Below, piece by piece: positions 16,978 to 26,150 of a stretch of DNA of 64,000 nucleotides. The translations under genes and the position numbers were made by a program. Every line of letters begins with the position of its first letter. Positions within the stretch are counted from its first letter, which is position 1. A model generated the notes under the pieces. That model did no database searches. It saw only the letters and a list, made by a program, of their open reading frames with translations, and had not been told where the DNA came from. The stretch is from Modicisalibacter luteus DSM 23508 (GTDB lineage: Bacteria; Pseudomonadota; Gammaproteobacteria; Pseudomonadales; Halomonadaceae): assembly GCF_000378505.1 (NCBI RefSeq), contig NZ_KB899999.1, positions 62,001 through 126,000 on the forward strand. The letters run 5' to 3'.

Positions 16978-19038
16978 TCAGGCGGGCGGCTGCATGGTAC
17001 TGTCGGGCATGTTGACGTTGCCTGGCGCCTCGCGGTTGAGGTGCAGGTAATGCATGTGACGCTCGTACTGATCGAGAATGTCCTCGATCACCTGATCACG
17101 GGTATAGCCCATCAGGTCGTAACCCTGGCTACCCTCCATCAGGTACACCTCGATCCGGTAGTAACGGCTCGAGGCATGCGGGGTATGCATGGCAAAGCCC
17201 GGCGTGGTGAAGCCCTGACTCCAGACTTGATAAGTAAAGTTCTGCTCCTCGCCAAAGTCGACATTGAGTGAGAGATAGTCATCGTTGTTCTGGCTGCCCT
17301 GATGAATCACCACATCGACATGCTCATCGCGTAGCGAATCACGGACCGCCTCCATGGCCGGCCTGCAGACATTATCCATGAAGCGCTGGGCCTCCTTGCG
17401 ATCAGGAAAGCTCATGGCCCGTTTCAGGCGCTGCTGCCAGCTCTGCGCCGCTCCACGCTCGCCGCTGGTGCGTCCGGACAGTTGACCCGCCAGGCTCGTC
17501 TGCCGACTGTCTTCCTTGAAGGCCTCTGTCTTGAGCGCCTGATAGAGCCCCGCCATCATGAAAAACAGTACCACCGAGAACGGCAGGCCAGTGATCACCA
17601 CCGCACTCTGCAAGGTAGTCAGCCCGCCGGCGATCAGGAGCGCCAGCGTCAGGATGCCGATCACTGCCGACCACAGGATGCGCATCCAGATCGGGGCGTC
17701 GTGATTGACGTCTGTAAGGATCGAAGTGAAGTTTGAAAGCACCAGCGCGCCAGAATCGCCAGAGGTCACGAAGAACACAATGGCCAGGACACTCACCGCA
17801 ATGGTCGTGAAGATCGGCCAGGGATATTGCTCCAGGAACAGGTAGATACCGGAAGGCGGATTATCCATGACTTGCTGGCCGAACTCGGTAGCGCCGTTCA
17901 TGGCCATGTCGATGGCGCTATTCCCCAGCAGCGACATCCACAACATCATGAAAATGATGGGCAGCGTCAGGGTGCCCAGCACGAAGGTACGGATGGTGCG
18001 TCCGCGCGAAATACGCGCCAGGAACAACCCCACAAACGGCCCCCAGGCAATCCACCAGGCCCAGAAGAACAACGTCCAGCCGTTGAGCCAGGCAGTAGGC
18101 GGATCGAAGGCATAGGTATTGAACGACAGGCTGATGAAGTCGGACAGGTAATCGCCGATGTTCATCACCAGCGCGTTAAGCAGGAAAATGGTCTTGCCGG
18201 CAAACAGCACGAACAGCAACAGCGCCACCGCCAGCAGAATATTGAATTCCGACAGCCGTCGAATGCCGCGCTCCACTCCGGTCACCGCAGAAATAGTCGC
18301 GAACAGCACGATGCACAACACCAGCACGGCCTGGGTCCAAACGCTTTCAGGGATGCCGAACATGTAGTCGAGCCCGAAGTTGAGCTGGATGATGCCGATG
18401 CCCAGACTGGCGGCAATCCCGAATACCGTGCCGATCACCGCGGCGGTATCGACGACGTGGCCGATGGTGCCATAGATGCGATCGCCGAAGATCGGATAGA
18501 GCGAACTGCGGATGGTCAGCGGCAGGTTATGCCGATAGCTGAAGAACGCCAGCGACATGCCCACCAGAGTATAGATCCCCCAACCCGACAGCCCCCAGTG
18601 CAGGAAGGTGATCTTCATGGCATGGCGCGCCGCAGCAATCTCGTCCTCGGGCGCGTTAGGGGCGTTGTAGAACTGCGTCAACGGCTCGGCCAGGGCGAAG
18701 AAGATCACCCCGATGCCGATCCCTGCCGAGAACAGCATCGCCGACCACGAGAAGAGGTTGAAATCCGGCCGGGAGTGCTCCGGACCCAGACGTATCTTGC
18801 CGTAGCGCGACAGCGCCAGCCCGATCACGAAGACCAGATAGATCACCACGGTCAGAAAGTAGTACCAGCCGAAAGTGTTGGCGATCCAGCCGAGGATGGC
18901 ATTGATGACGCTGTTGGCCTGCTCGGTGGCGAGCATGGTCCATAGAGAGAAGGCCACGATGCCTACCACCGAACTGTAGAAGACTACCGGGTTCAGACGG
19001 TCCCGCGATAGCGACTCGCTATTTTCTTGGGGTCTCAT
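16978..19038 (-). CDS. betT: BCCT-family transporter, BetT-like
   Basis: Inner-membrane sodium- or proton-coupled uptake carrier for choline, glycine betaine or related osmolytes. The 686 residues contain about 12 membrane helices, the glycine stretch SAGIGIGVIFFALAEP in the substrate path, and the family signature FFWAWWIAWGPFVGLFLARISRGRTIR. A long cytoplasmic C-terminal domain (about 520-686) resembles that of E. coli-type BetT, where it tunes osmotic response. No betIBA genes are adjacent, so choline rather than betaine specificity is only inferred from overall resemblance. The RBS (AGAGA) is weak. Confidence 0.88.
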   Translation of the reverse strand: MRPQENSESLSRDRLNPVVFYSSVVGIVAFSLWTMLATEQANSVINAILGWIANTFGWYYFLTVVIYLVFVIGLALSRYGKIRLGPEHSRPDFNLFSWSAMLFSAGIGIGVIFFALAEPLTQFYNAPNAPEDEIAAARHAMKITFLHWGLSGWGIYTLVGMSLAFFSYRHNLPLTIRSSLYPIFGDRIYGTIGHVVDTAAVIGTVFGIAASLGIGIIQLNFGLDYMFGIPESVWTQAVLVLCIVLFATISAVTGVERGIRRLSEFNILLAVALLLFVLFAGKTIFLLNALVMNIGDYLSDFISLSFNTYAFDPPTAWLNGWTLFFWAWWIAWGPFVGLFLARISRGRTIRTFVLGTLTLPIIFMMLWMSLLGNSAIDMAMNGATEFGQQVMDNPPSGIYLFLEQYPWPIFTTIAVSVLAIVFFVTSGDSGALVLSNFTSILTDVNHDAPIWMRILWSAVIGILTLALLIAGGLTTLQSAVVITGLPFSVVLFFMMAGLYQALKTEAFKEDSRQTSLAGQLSGRTSGERGAAQSWQQRLKRAMSFPDRKEAQRFMDNVCRPAMEAVRDSLRDEHVDVVIHQGSQNNDDYLSLNVDFGEEQNFTYQVWSQGFTTPGFAMHTPHASSRYYRIEVYLMEGSQGYDLMGYTRDQVIEDILDQYERHMHYLHLNREAPGNVNMPDSTMQPPA

Positions 19039-19227
19039 GATGGTATCTCTGATTGATCGAGAGGAAGTGATGGGTAGTCAATGTCATGACACGCCGGAGC
19101 TGCGTCTTATAGCGTAGAGCATGAAACAGCGTTGGCACCGACGGGCGGGCAGCTACCGGACGACACGGAATCCTCTACACTTGTCTGCGACCCTTCTGCC
19201 TATCCGCTTGAAGCTCAGGAGCTGCCC

Positions 19228-19902
19228 ATGCCCACCTTGCGTCCTTCGCTGGCCGTAGTACTTCTTACCCTGTTCACCACAGTCGCGCAGGGCCAGTCCG
19301 GTAATACGATGAAAGAAGAATGGCAGGCCTACAGCGAGTCCCTGAACCGCGGCGCGACTCAAGGCGAGATCTGGCGTTATGGGTGGAGCGGCGTATATGC
19401 CGTCAGTCTGGGCATCAATGCCTACGAGGCCAGCGAAGCGGAGGACAACGACGATCGCTTCGATGCCCGGGTGGGCACGGTGAAATCGGCGCTAGCATTG
19501 GGTGGCACCCTTCTCGACGTTCAGCCGCACGTACCGGCACGCCGTGAGCTGGCCGAGTTCCGCGAGACCGGCGATCTCACCGAGGCTCGACAGCTCATGC
19601 AGCGGGTGGCCGCCGAAGAGCGAGAGCGCCGTGCATGGCAGGCCAGGTTGGACTCATTGATCGTCAATACTCTGGGAGGATTGGCGATCGGTCTGGGTGA
19701 TGATCGTCCTGGCGATGGCGCGCTCAGTTTCGCCACCGGCATGCTGGTCAGCGAATTGCAAATTCGCACCCAGCCGACCCAGGCGGGCAGCGCACTCAAC
19801 CGTTTCCAGCCGGCGCGCCTGACATTGGGCGGTGTAAGTCTCGATTACCACTATGCCTGGACCATGACCCCTAACCGGGTGGGTATCGATATCCGTTACT
19901 GA
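19228..19902 (+). CDS. Secreted protein of unknown function
   Basis: A 224-residue protein with a signal peptide (MPTLRPSLAVVLLTLFTTVAQG). The mature part contains WQAYSESLNRGATQGEIWRYGWSG, an Ala/Leu-rich helix region including KSALALGGTLLDVQPHVP, a charged helix (about 115-145), a hydrophobic Gly-rich stretch NTLGGLAIGLGD and a C-terminal beta-rich end LGGVSLDYHYAWTMTPNRVGIDIRY that resembles an outer-membrane strand. ATG 19228 is chosen for its AGGAG site; the frame is open further upstream. It may be envelope-associated. Family not recognised. Confidence 0.72.
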   Translation: MPTLRPSLAVVLLTLFTTVAQGQSGNTMKEEWQAYSESLNRGATQGEIWRYGWSGVYAVSLGINAYEASEAEDNDDRFDARVGTVKSALALGGTLLDVQPHVPARRELAEFRETGDLTEARQLMQRVAAEERERRAWQARLDSLIVNTLGGLAIGLGDDRPGDGALSFATGMLVSELQIRTQPTQAGSALNRFQPARLTLGGVSLDYHYAWTMTPNRVGIDIRY

Positions 19903-19910
19903 ACGTTGCT

Positions 19911-19957
19911 AAAAAGCCAGGATTGGATGATTGGTGTCTCTAGGCGAGGCTTTTTTG
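19911..19957 (+). terminator. Possible terminator before the zinc operon
   Basis: AAAAAGCC and GGCTTTTTTG arms enclose about 30 bases ending in a T run. The long loop makes it weaker than the other terminators here. Confidence 0.4.
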
Positions 19958-19970
19958 TTATGTTATAACC
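19956..19970 (+). promoter_or_regulatory. Zur-like operator of the zinc uptake operon
   Basis: TGTTATGTTATAACC matches the core of the gammaproteobacterial Zur box (TGTTATA-N-TATAACA) at all but two defined positions. It lies 28 bases before the first ATG of the ABC operon, positioned to block transcription when zinc is plentiful. Confidence 0.7.
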
Positions 19971-19998
19971 TCCGCCTCATTACCGAAGAGTTCCGTTC

Positions 19999-20145
19999 AT
20001 GGCGCATCGTCACCATCACCGGCCCGATGGGCCCTGTCACTTCTCGTTGATGTCGCTGTCGGCACGCCGCCGCTTGATGATGGCCGCGGCACCGTTGGCC
20101 CTGCTGTGGATGGCCGTGGCTTGGGCCATGGGAGTCTGGGGATAA
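19999..20145 (+). CDS. His-rich single-pass membrane microprotein leading the zinc operon
   Basis: A 48-residue reading frame. The N-terminus is rich in His (MAHRHHHRPDGPCHF, one Cys), then basic residues (SARRR), then one strongly hydrophobic helix (LMMAAAPLALLWMAVAWAMGVW). Its stop overlaps the ABC ATPase start as TAATG, so the two are probably translationally coupled. GAAGAG precedes the ATG. The position between the Zur-like box and the transporter genes, together with the possible metal-binding His cluster, argues for a real accessory of zinc uptake; that role is inference. I do not recognise a family. Confidence 0.6.
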   Translation: MAHRHHHRPDGPCHFSLMSLSARRRLMMAAAPLALLWMAVAWAMGVWG

Positions 20146-20882
20146 TGTCACACCTGCGTCTCGACAACTTGTCCCTGGCCCAGGGGGCACGTACGGTCCT
20201 CGAAGGGCTGTCGGGCAGCTTTCCCGATGGCGCGATCACTGCACTGATCGGTGCCAATGGCGCCGGCAAGAGCACTCTGATTCAAGGCATCATGGATATT
20301 CTGCCCCCACTGGCTGGGCGTATCGATTGTGACGTACCCAAGGAGCGCCGAGCCTGGCTGCCCCAGCAACTGGCCCTCGACTTGAGCTTTCCGATGAGCG
20401 TCGAAGAGCTGGTAATGACCGGTAGCTGGCCGACCCGGGGGGCACTCAAGGGCTATCGCCCCTCACAGTACCGTCAGGCACGCGACGTGATGCAGCGCTT
20501 GGGAATCACCCAGCTGTCCCACCGGCCTCTCGGCGAGCTGTCCGGTGGCCAGCGTCAGCGCGCCCTGCTCGGCCGCACGTTGATGCAGGAAGCCGAGTTG
20601 CTGCTGCTCGACGAACCCTTCGCCAATGTTGATAGCGATACCGTCAACATACTCATCCAGGTATTGCGCGACATGGCCGACCAAGGCTCCACCATTGTCG
20701 TGGTGCTGCACGACCTGGAGCATCTGGCGCGCTTGGCCGATTGCGTACTGCTGCTCGCTGGTGGCCATGGCCAGTGGACCACCCCCCAAGAGGTGCTCGA
20801 GCGCCATGGCGTCACGGGCCTGACAAGCCAGGCTCCCTTCGTCCCCCTGAACCTTTCGGATTCCTCGCCATGCTCGACCTGA
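20145..20882 (+). CDS. Zinc ABC transporter ATP-binding protein
   Basis: ATPase subunit of a metal (Zn/Mn-type) ABC importer, 245 residues, similar to ZnuC/AztA. Walker A GANGAGKST at about 36-44, Q-loop WLPQQ, signature LSGGQRQR and Walker B LLLLDEP followed by the H-loop VVLHD are all present. Its ATG overlaps the upstream microprotein stop and its end overlaps the permease start by 13 bases. The Zur-like box upstream and the His-rich binding protein downstream point to zinc rather than manganese. Confidence 0.9.
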   Translation: MSHLRLDNLSLAQGARTVLEGLSGSFPDGAITALIGANGAGKSTLIQGIMDILPPLAGRIDCDVPKERRAWLPQQLALDLSFPMSVEELVMTGSWPTRGALKGYRPSQYRQARDVMQRLGITQLSHRPLGELSGGQRQRALLGRTLMQEAELLLLDEPFANVDSDTVNILIQVLRDMADQGSTIVVVLHDLEHLARLADCVLLLAGGHGQWTTPQEVLERHGVTGLTSQAPFVPLNLSDSSPCST

Positions 20883-21760
20883 TCGCTCCCCTGGCCGATT
20901 ACGGCTTCATGCGCCGGGCTCTGATCGCCGGGTTGGCCCTGTCGCTTGCCGCCCCTCCGCTGGGTGTGTTCCTGATGCTGCGCGGCATGAGCCTGATCGG
21001 CGATGCCATGGCACATGCCATCCTGCCCGGCGTAGCGCTGGGCTTCCTGATGGCGGGCTTCTCGCTGCCGGCAATGAGCTTGGGCGGCATACTCTCGGGG
21101 CTGGTGGTCGCCGGTCTGGCCGGCGGGGTCTCGCAGATGACCGGTCATCGCGAGGACTCGGCTATGGCTAGCTTCTATCTGATCTCGCTGGCCGCCGGGG
21201 TCATGCTCGTCTCGCTGGGCGGCAGCAGCGTGGATCTGACCCATGTGCTGTTCGGCTCGATCCTTGCCGTGGATACCACCGCCCTGCTGCTGATCGCGGC
21301 AGTGAGCACAGCGACCTTACTGCTGCTTGCAGTGATGTTCCGCGCCCTGGTCATGGAGTGTCTGGACCCGCTGTTCCTGCGCGGACAAGGCGTGCGCCCC
21401 GGCCTGATCCAGGGGGTGTTCCTGGGCTTGGTGGTAATCAACCTGACGGCCGGCTTCCAGACACTGGGCACGCTGATGGCCGTAGGCCTGATGATGCTGC
21501 CGGCCACCGCTGCACGCTTCTGGTCCAAGCGTCTGGAAGGCCTGATGGGCCTGGCCATCGTTATTGCCATGCTCTCCAGTACCGGCGGGCTGCTGCTGTC
21601 GTATCACCTCGACCTGCCGTCAGGGCCGAGCATCATCCTGCTGGCCGGCATCGCCTACCTGCTGTCGGCGCTGTTTGGCCGTTACAACAGCCTTCTCGTC
21701 CGCCTGCGTCGGCGCGCTGCCCCGCTGGACACGTCACGCAACGGCGCAGCTTCGGCATAA
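20870..21760 (+). CDS. Zinc ABC transporter permease
   Basis: ABC-3 family inner-membrane subunit of 296 residues, similar to ZnuB/AztB. About eight or nine hydrophobic helices; family features are FLMLRGMSLIGDAMAHAILPGVALGF near residues 34-60 and the C-terminal GTLMAVGLMMLPATAARFW. It starts inside the ATPase gene (13-base overlap), showing translational coupling. Confidence 0.9.
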   Translation: MLDLIAPLADYGFMRRALIAGLALSLAAPPLGVFLMLRGMSLIGDAMAHAILPGVALGFLMAGFSLPAMSLGGILSGLVVAGLAGGVSQMTGHREDSAMASFYLISLAAGVMLVSLGGSSVDLTHVLFGSILAVDTTALLLIAAVSTATLLLLAVMFRALVMECLDPLFLRGQGVRPGLIQGVFLGLVVINLTAGFQTLGTLMAVGLMMLPATAARFWSKRLEGLMGLAIVIAMLSSTGGLLLSYHLDLPSGPSIILLAGIAYLLSALFGRYNSLLVRLRRRAAPLDTSRNGAASA

Positions 21761-21791
21761 CCTGTCACTCCCTCACGAAAGGAAACGTTCC

Positions 21792-22787
21792 ATGCGTAGA
21801 CTGCTTGCCCTCGGCCTGATCGCTGGCACCACCGGCCTCGCCCTGCCCGCCTGGGCGGATCCGCTGCGCGTCGTCACCAGCTTCAGCGTGCTCGCCGATA
21901 TGGTCGAGCAGGTGGGTGGCGAGCAGGTCAACGTTACGCCACTGGTCGGGCGCGACAGCGACACCCACGCCTTCACACCCAGCCCCGGCGATGCCCGTCG
22001 CATTGCCGAAGCCGATCTGGTGGTCTTCAATGGCCTGCAACTGGAAGGTTGGATGGAGCGGTTGATCGAGGCAAGTAGCTACCAGGGCCCTCTGGTCATT
22101 GCCAGCGAGGGGATCGAGCCCTTGAATGGCGAAGCCCATGAACACAGCGATCACAAAGGCCATGCTCATGATCATGAGCACGAAGAACATGCGCATGAAG
22201 ATCATGACCATGCGGACCGTGCTCACGACGCCCATGAAGGGCACGATCATGGTGACACGGACCCGCATGCCTGGCTTGACGTGTCACGTGCCCAGCAATA
22301 CGTGACCAATATCCGCGATGGCCTGATCGAGGCCGACCCGGACCACGCCGAGGCGTATCGCCAGAATGCCAGGGCCTATCACGACGAACTCGGCGCGCTG
22401 GATGAAGAGATACGTCGCCTGATTGCGGATATTCCTTCGGAAAATCGCCTGGTCGTCACCGGGCATGATGCATTCAACTACTTTGCCGATGCCTACGACG
22501 TGCGCTTCCTCTCCCCGGTAGGCCTGAGCACGGCCAGCGAACCTTCCGCGGCGCTGATGGGCCGCCTCATCGACACGCTCTCAGCGAACCAGGTCAAAGC
22601 GCTGTTCCATGAGAACATCACCAACCCGGCGCTGATCGAGCAACTCGCCGAAGAGGCCGATCTGCCGATTGCCGGCACGCTCTACTCCGGTGCCCTGGCC
22701 GCTAGCGGCGAGGCCAGCACATACGCCGGCATGATGCGCCACAACGCCACGCTGATTCACGACGCGCTGGCCGGAAACACCGAATAA
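21792..22787 (+). CDS. Zinc ABC transporter substrate-binding protein
   Basis: Periplasmic cluster A-I metal-binding protein, 331 residues. Signal peptide MRRLLALGLIAGTTGLALPAWA, then VTSFSVLADMVEQVGG, metal-ligand region RDSDTHAFTPSPGDARRIAEADLVVFNG, a very His/Asp/Glu-rich loop (about 117-155, more than a dozen His), DPHAWLDVSRA, VVTGHDAFNYFA and LFHENITNP. The acidic His loop is typical of zinc-specific members and less so of manganese ones. RBS AAAGGAAA. Last gene of the zinc operon, followed by a terminator at 22885. Confidence 0.92.
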   Translation: MRRLLALGLIAGTTGLALPAWADPLRVVTSFSVLADMVEQVGGEQVNVTPLVGRDSDTHAFTPSPGDARRIAEADLVVFNGLQLEGWMERLIEASSYQGPLVIASEGIEPLNGEAHEHSDHKGHAHDHEHEEHAHEDHDHADRAHDAHEGHDHGDTDPHAWLDVSRAQQYVTNIRDGLIEADPDHAEAYRQNARAYHDELGALDEEIRRLIADIPSENRLVVTGHDAFNYFADAYDVRFLSPVGLSTASEPSAALMGRLIDTLSANQVKALFHENITNPALIEQLAEEADLPIAGTLYSGALAASGEASTYAGMMRHNATLIHDALAGNTE

Positions 22788-22884
22788 TCAAGCAATCGAG
22801 CACCACCGGACGATCGCTGCAGGAACAGGCCAGTGCCCTGTTGAAGGAAGTGTCGTTCTTCCGTGGCGCTGCAATGAAGTTTCA

Positions 22885-22906
22885 GAACCGCCCACCCGGG
22901 CGGTTC
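22885..22906 (+). terminator. Terminator of the zinc ABC operon
   Basis: GAACCGCCC-ACCC-GGGCGGTTC stem followed by TTTCGTTTTG, about 100 bases past the binding-protein gene. Confidence 0.85.
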
Positions 22907-23004
22907 TTTCGTTTTGTCCCGCTCCTTTCGTTTCGTCTCCGACCGCGGAACCCTGCCCAGGTTTGCTACTATGCGCAGGGACACGCTCGCGTTCAGGCCG
23001 CCTT

Positions 23005-23670
23005 ATGCTGCAATTGACCAACCTCACCAAGACCTACCCCACCCCACAGGGGCCGTTGCACGTACTGGACGGTGTCGACCTTCAACTGGCGCCCGGCGAA
23101 AGCCTGGCACTGATGGGGGAGTCGGGAAGCGGCAAATCGACCCTGCTGCATCTGGCCGCCGGTCTGGATACGCCGGATCGCGGCGACGTGATCTTCGAGG
23201 GGCAGTCGATCGCCAGCTTGAGTGAGCCGCGCCGTGCCGAGCTGCGCCGCCAGCGCCTGGGCCTGGTCTTTCAGCAGTTCCATCTGGTACCCAGCCTGTC
23301 GGTAGCCGACAACCTGACCCTGCAGGCCCGTCTGGCCGGGCGCGAGGATACGGACTGGGCACAATATTTACTGGCCCGGCTGGGTCTGGCCGGGCTCAAC
23401 GATCGCTACCCGGAACAATTATCCGGCGGCCAGCAGCAGCGCCTGGCGATCGGCCGGGCATTGGCCGCCAAGCCTCGCCTGCTGCTCGCCGACGAGCCCA
23501 CCGGCAACCTCGATGAGGCCGCCGCCGATCAGGTACTCGACCTGCTGCGGGAGCTGATCGAGGAAAGTCGCTGTGCCCTGCTGATGGTCACCCATAGTGC
23601 GCGTGTCGCCACCCCACTCGACCGCTGCCTGCACCTGCAACGTGGACGCCTGGCCGAGGCCGATCCATGA
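23005..23670 (+). CDS. LolD-type ABC transporter ATP-binding protein
   Basis: ATPase of a MacB/LolD-type exporter or lipoprotein-handling ABC system, 221 residues. Walker [10 protein letters not shown] (about 36-44), Q-loop [18 protein letters not shown], signature LSGGQQQR and Walker [13 protein letters not shown] are typical. It overlaps the FtsX-type permease by four bases and forms an operon with it and an AttH protein. Comparable ATPase/permease/AttH sets occur in other proteobacteria; the transported substrate is not known. Confidence 0.88.
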   Translation: MLQLTNLTKTYPTPQGPLHVLDGVDLQLAPGESLALMGESGSGKSTLLHLAAGLDTPDRGDVIFEGQSIASLSEPRRAELRRQRLGLVFQQFHLVPSLSVADNLTLQARLAGREDTDWAQYLLARLGLAGLNDRYPEQLSGGQQQRLAIGRALAAKPRLLLADEPTGNLDEAAADQVLDLLRELIEESRCALLMVTHSARVATPLDRCLHLQRGRLAEADP

Positions 23671-26150
23671 GGCCCGGAACGGCTAGCCCCGGAGTACTAC
23701 GCACGACCTGGCTGACCCTTTTTAGCCATTACCGGCGTCACCCCGGCCAGCTTGCCATGCTGCTGCTCGGGCTGTGGGTCGCCAGTGCACTGTGGAGCGG
23801 GGTGCAGGCGATCAACGCCTCGGCTCGCGACAGCTATGCGCGTGCCGAGACCCTGTTCAGTGCCAGCCTCGACAGCGTCACTCGCCGCGACAACCAGCCT
23901 CTGTCCCTCGTTACCTACCTGTCCTTGCGGCGTGCCGGCGAACCGGTGTCGCCACTGGTCGAGGGCGACCTGACCCTGAGCGACGGTACGTCCCTGCGCG
24001 TGATCGGTATCGATCCGCTGACCTTGCCCGGCGAGTCGGGCCTGGCGCGGCAACAAAGCGATGCGGCATCGCTACGCGACTGGATCCTTCCCCCACATCG
24101 CGCCCGCATCGCTCCGGAGAACGCCGACGCTGCCCGCGCCGATTCGCGCCTGCCGCCGCTGGAAGCCGACCCCAGCCTGCCGCCGGGTACGCTGGTCACC
24201 GATATCGGCGTGGCCCAGCGCTTGCTGGGCGTGGAGACGCTGAGCCGGCTGGTCGTCGCACCCGAGCAGTCCCTTGCCCTGCCGCCGACCCTGGTTCGCC
24301 AATCCGCCGCTGCACTGGCCTCGCCCGGACAGCTCACGGATAGTTTCCACCTCAATCTGACCGCCATGGGATTGCTGGCGCTGATCGTCGGGCTGTTCAT
24401 CGTGCATGCCGCCCTCGGCCTGGCCCTGGAGCAGCGCCTGGGCATGCTGCGCACGCTACGCGCCCTGGGTGTGCCGGGCCACACACTGATCATCGCGATG
24501 GCCCTGGAGCTGTTGCTGATCGGCCTGCTCGGCGCCGTACTGGGTATCGTGAGCGGAGTCGTGCTGGCGCGTTTACTGCTGCCCGACGTGGCCGCCAGCC
24601 TGGATGCACTCTACGATACCGACGTCGCCAGCCACTTGTCCCTGCCTTGGTATTATTGGCTGGGCGGCCTGGCGGTGACGCTTGGCGGGCTGTTCTCGGC
24701 CGGTTTCGGCATGTTGTGGCGAGCTGCACGTCTCGACATCCTCGCCCTCGGCAAGGCCCAGGCCTGGCGCGCCCGACTGCATCGCCAACTGCGTCTGCAG
24801 GCCGGGGCCGGTACCGTCCTGCTGGGCGTGGCCCTGTGGCTCGGCTGGCGACTGGACCACCAACCCAACCCTCAGGAGCTGGCGCTGGGCTTCGCCATGG
24901 TCGCCGCACTGCTGCTGGGCGCATCGCTATGGCTGCCGCCACTGCTGGCCGGTAGCCTGGGGCTGCTCTCCCGACGCCTGCGCTCGCATCCGCGTCTGCA
25001 ATGGGCTTTGGCCGACTTGCAGCTGCAGCTTCCCCGCCTGCAGTTGCCGATGATGGCCCTGTTGCTGGCGCTTTCCGCCAACCTCGGCGTGGGCAGCATG
25101 GTCGGCGGTTTCCGTCTGACCTTCCTCGACTGGCTCGATCAGCGCCTGCTGGCGGACATGTATGTGCGCCCCCCGGAAGCCCAGTACACCGATGTGGCCG
25201 CGTGGCTCGAAGGCCAGGACGAGGTCCAGGCATTGCTGGAGGCACGCCATGCCGAGGCGCCGAGACTTGATGCCGAGGGACAGACTACCGGGCGCACACT
25301 GGCGTTGTTCGGCATCACGCCGGCCCCGATAATGCGCCAGTCCTGGCCGCTGCTGGACACCGCCACGGGCCATGAAGCAGCGTGGCAGGCACTGGACGCA
25401 GGCGATGGCGCATTCATCAACGAGCAGCTTGCCCACCGTGACGGCTTGGCGCCCGGCGACCCGCTACACTTGCGCAGCCCGCAGGGCCCCGTGATGCTGA
25501 CGGTCGCCGCGATCTATCCCGATTACGGTAACCCGCGTGGCGAGGCCGTACTGTCGGCCTCCCATCTGACCGAGAAGTTCGCCGCAACTCCGGGCTCGCT
25601 GGGCGTCGTACTACGTCCAGGGTCACGCGACGTTGCCGGACTACAGGCAGCGTTACGCGAACGTTTTGGCCTGGGCGGCGACGCCGTGGTCGACCAGGGC
25701 GCCGTGAAACGTACCGCTACCGAGATCTTCGAGCGGACCTTCGCCATTACTCAAGCGCTCAATGCGCTGACCCTGGCCGTGGCCGGACTGGCATTGCTGA
25801 CTACCCTGTTGGCCCAAGCCGGGGCGCGGCGTGCCCAGTTGGCGCCGCTATGGGCGCTGGGGGTCTCTCGCCGGCAACTGATCGGGCTGCAACTCGGTCA
25901 GCTGGTGTCAGCCGCGACGGGCACCGCCGTGCTGGCCATCCCGTTGGGCATAGGTCTGGCCTGGGCGCTGGTGGCGGTCATCAACGTTGCCGCTTTTGGC
26001 TGGCGGCTGCCGCTGCATATCTTCCCGAGCCAGATCGCCATGACGATTGTGCTGGCCATATTCGTTGCCGCCCTGGCCACGCTGCTCCCCGCCTGGCGGC
26101 TATGGCGCGTGCCGCCACGCCAGTTGCTACAGGAGTTTGCCGCTATATGA
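23667..26150 (+). CDS. FtsX-like ABC transporter permease
   Basis: Large inner-membrane permease of 827 residues with two FtsX units: an N-terminal helix (LAMLLLGLWVASALWSGV), a long periplasmic domain, a three-helix FtsX domain around 235-365, further helices at about 380-450, a second periplasmic domain and a terminal three-helix FtsX domain (about 695-820, LTLAVAGLALLTTLLAQAGARRAQLAPLWALGVSR). Eight-to-ten helix members pair with one LolD-like ATPase. Start and stop overlap both neighbours by ATGA-type junctions. Mechanotransmission rather than classical transport is likely (inference from family). Confidence 0.88.
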   Translation: MRPGTASPGVLRTTWLTLFSHYRRHPGQLAMLLLGLWVASALWSGVQAINASARDSYARAETLFSASLDSVTRRDNQPLSLVTYLSLRRAGEPVSPLVEGDLTLSDGTSLRVIGIDPLTLPGESGLARQQSDAASLRDWILPPHRARIAPENADAARADSRLPPLEADPSLPPGTLVTDIGVAQRLLGVETLSRLVVAPEQSLALPPTLVRQSAAALASPGQLTDSFHLNLTAMGLLALIVGLFIVHAALGLALEQRLGMLRTLRALGVPGHTLIIAMALELLLIGLLGAVLGIVSGVVLARLLLPDVAASLDALYDTDVASHLSLPWYYWLGGLAVTLGGLFSAGFGMLWRAARLDILALGKAQAWRARLHRQLRLQAGAGTVLLGVALWLGWRLDHQPNPQELALGFAMVAALLLGASLWLPPLLAGSLGLLSRRLRSHPRLQWALADLQLQLPRLQLPMMALLLALSANLGVGSMVGGFRLTFLDWLDQRLLADMYVRPPEAQYTDVAAWLEGQDEVQALLEARHAEAPRLDAEGQTTGRTLALFGITPAPIMRQSWPLLDTATGHEAAWQALDAGDGAFINEQLAHRDGLAPGDPLHLRSPQGPVMLTVAAIYPDYGNPRGEAVLSASHLTEKFAATPGSLGVVLRPGSRDVAGLQAALRERFGLGGDAVVDQGAVKRTATEIFERTFAITQALNALTLAVAGLALLTTLLAQAGARRAQLAPLWALGVSRRQLIGLQLGQLVSAATGTAVLAIPLGIGLAWALVAVINVAAFGWRLPLHIFPSQIAMTIVLAIFVAALATLLPAWRLWRVPPRQLLQEFAAI

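Noticed and set aside
17827-18945. 372-codon plus-strand frame inside betT
   Set aside because: Low-complexity Gln/Arg/His-rich product opposite clear membrane helices of BetT; an antisense shadow.
20145-22787. Manganese rather than zinc as the ABC transporter substrate
   Set aside because: The Zur-like box and long His-rich loop of the binding protein favour zinc; manganese cannot be fully excluded.
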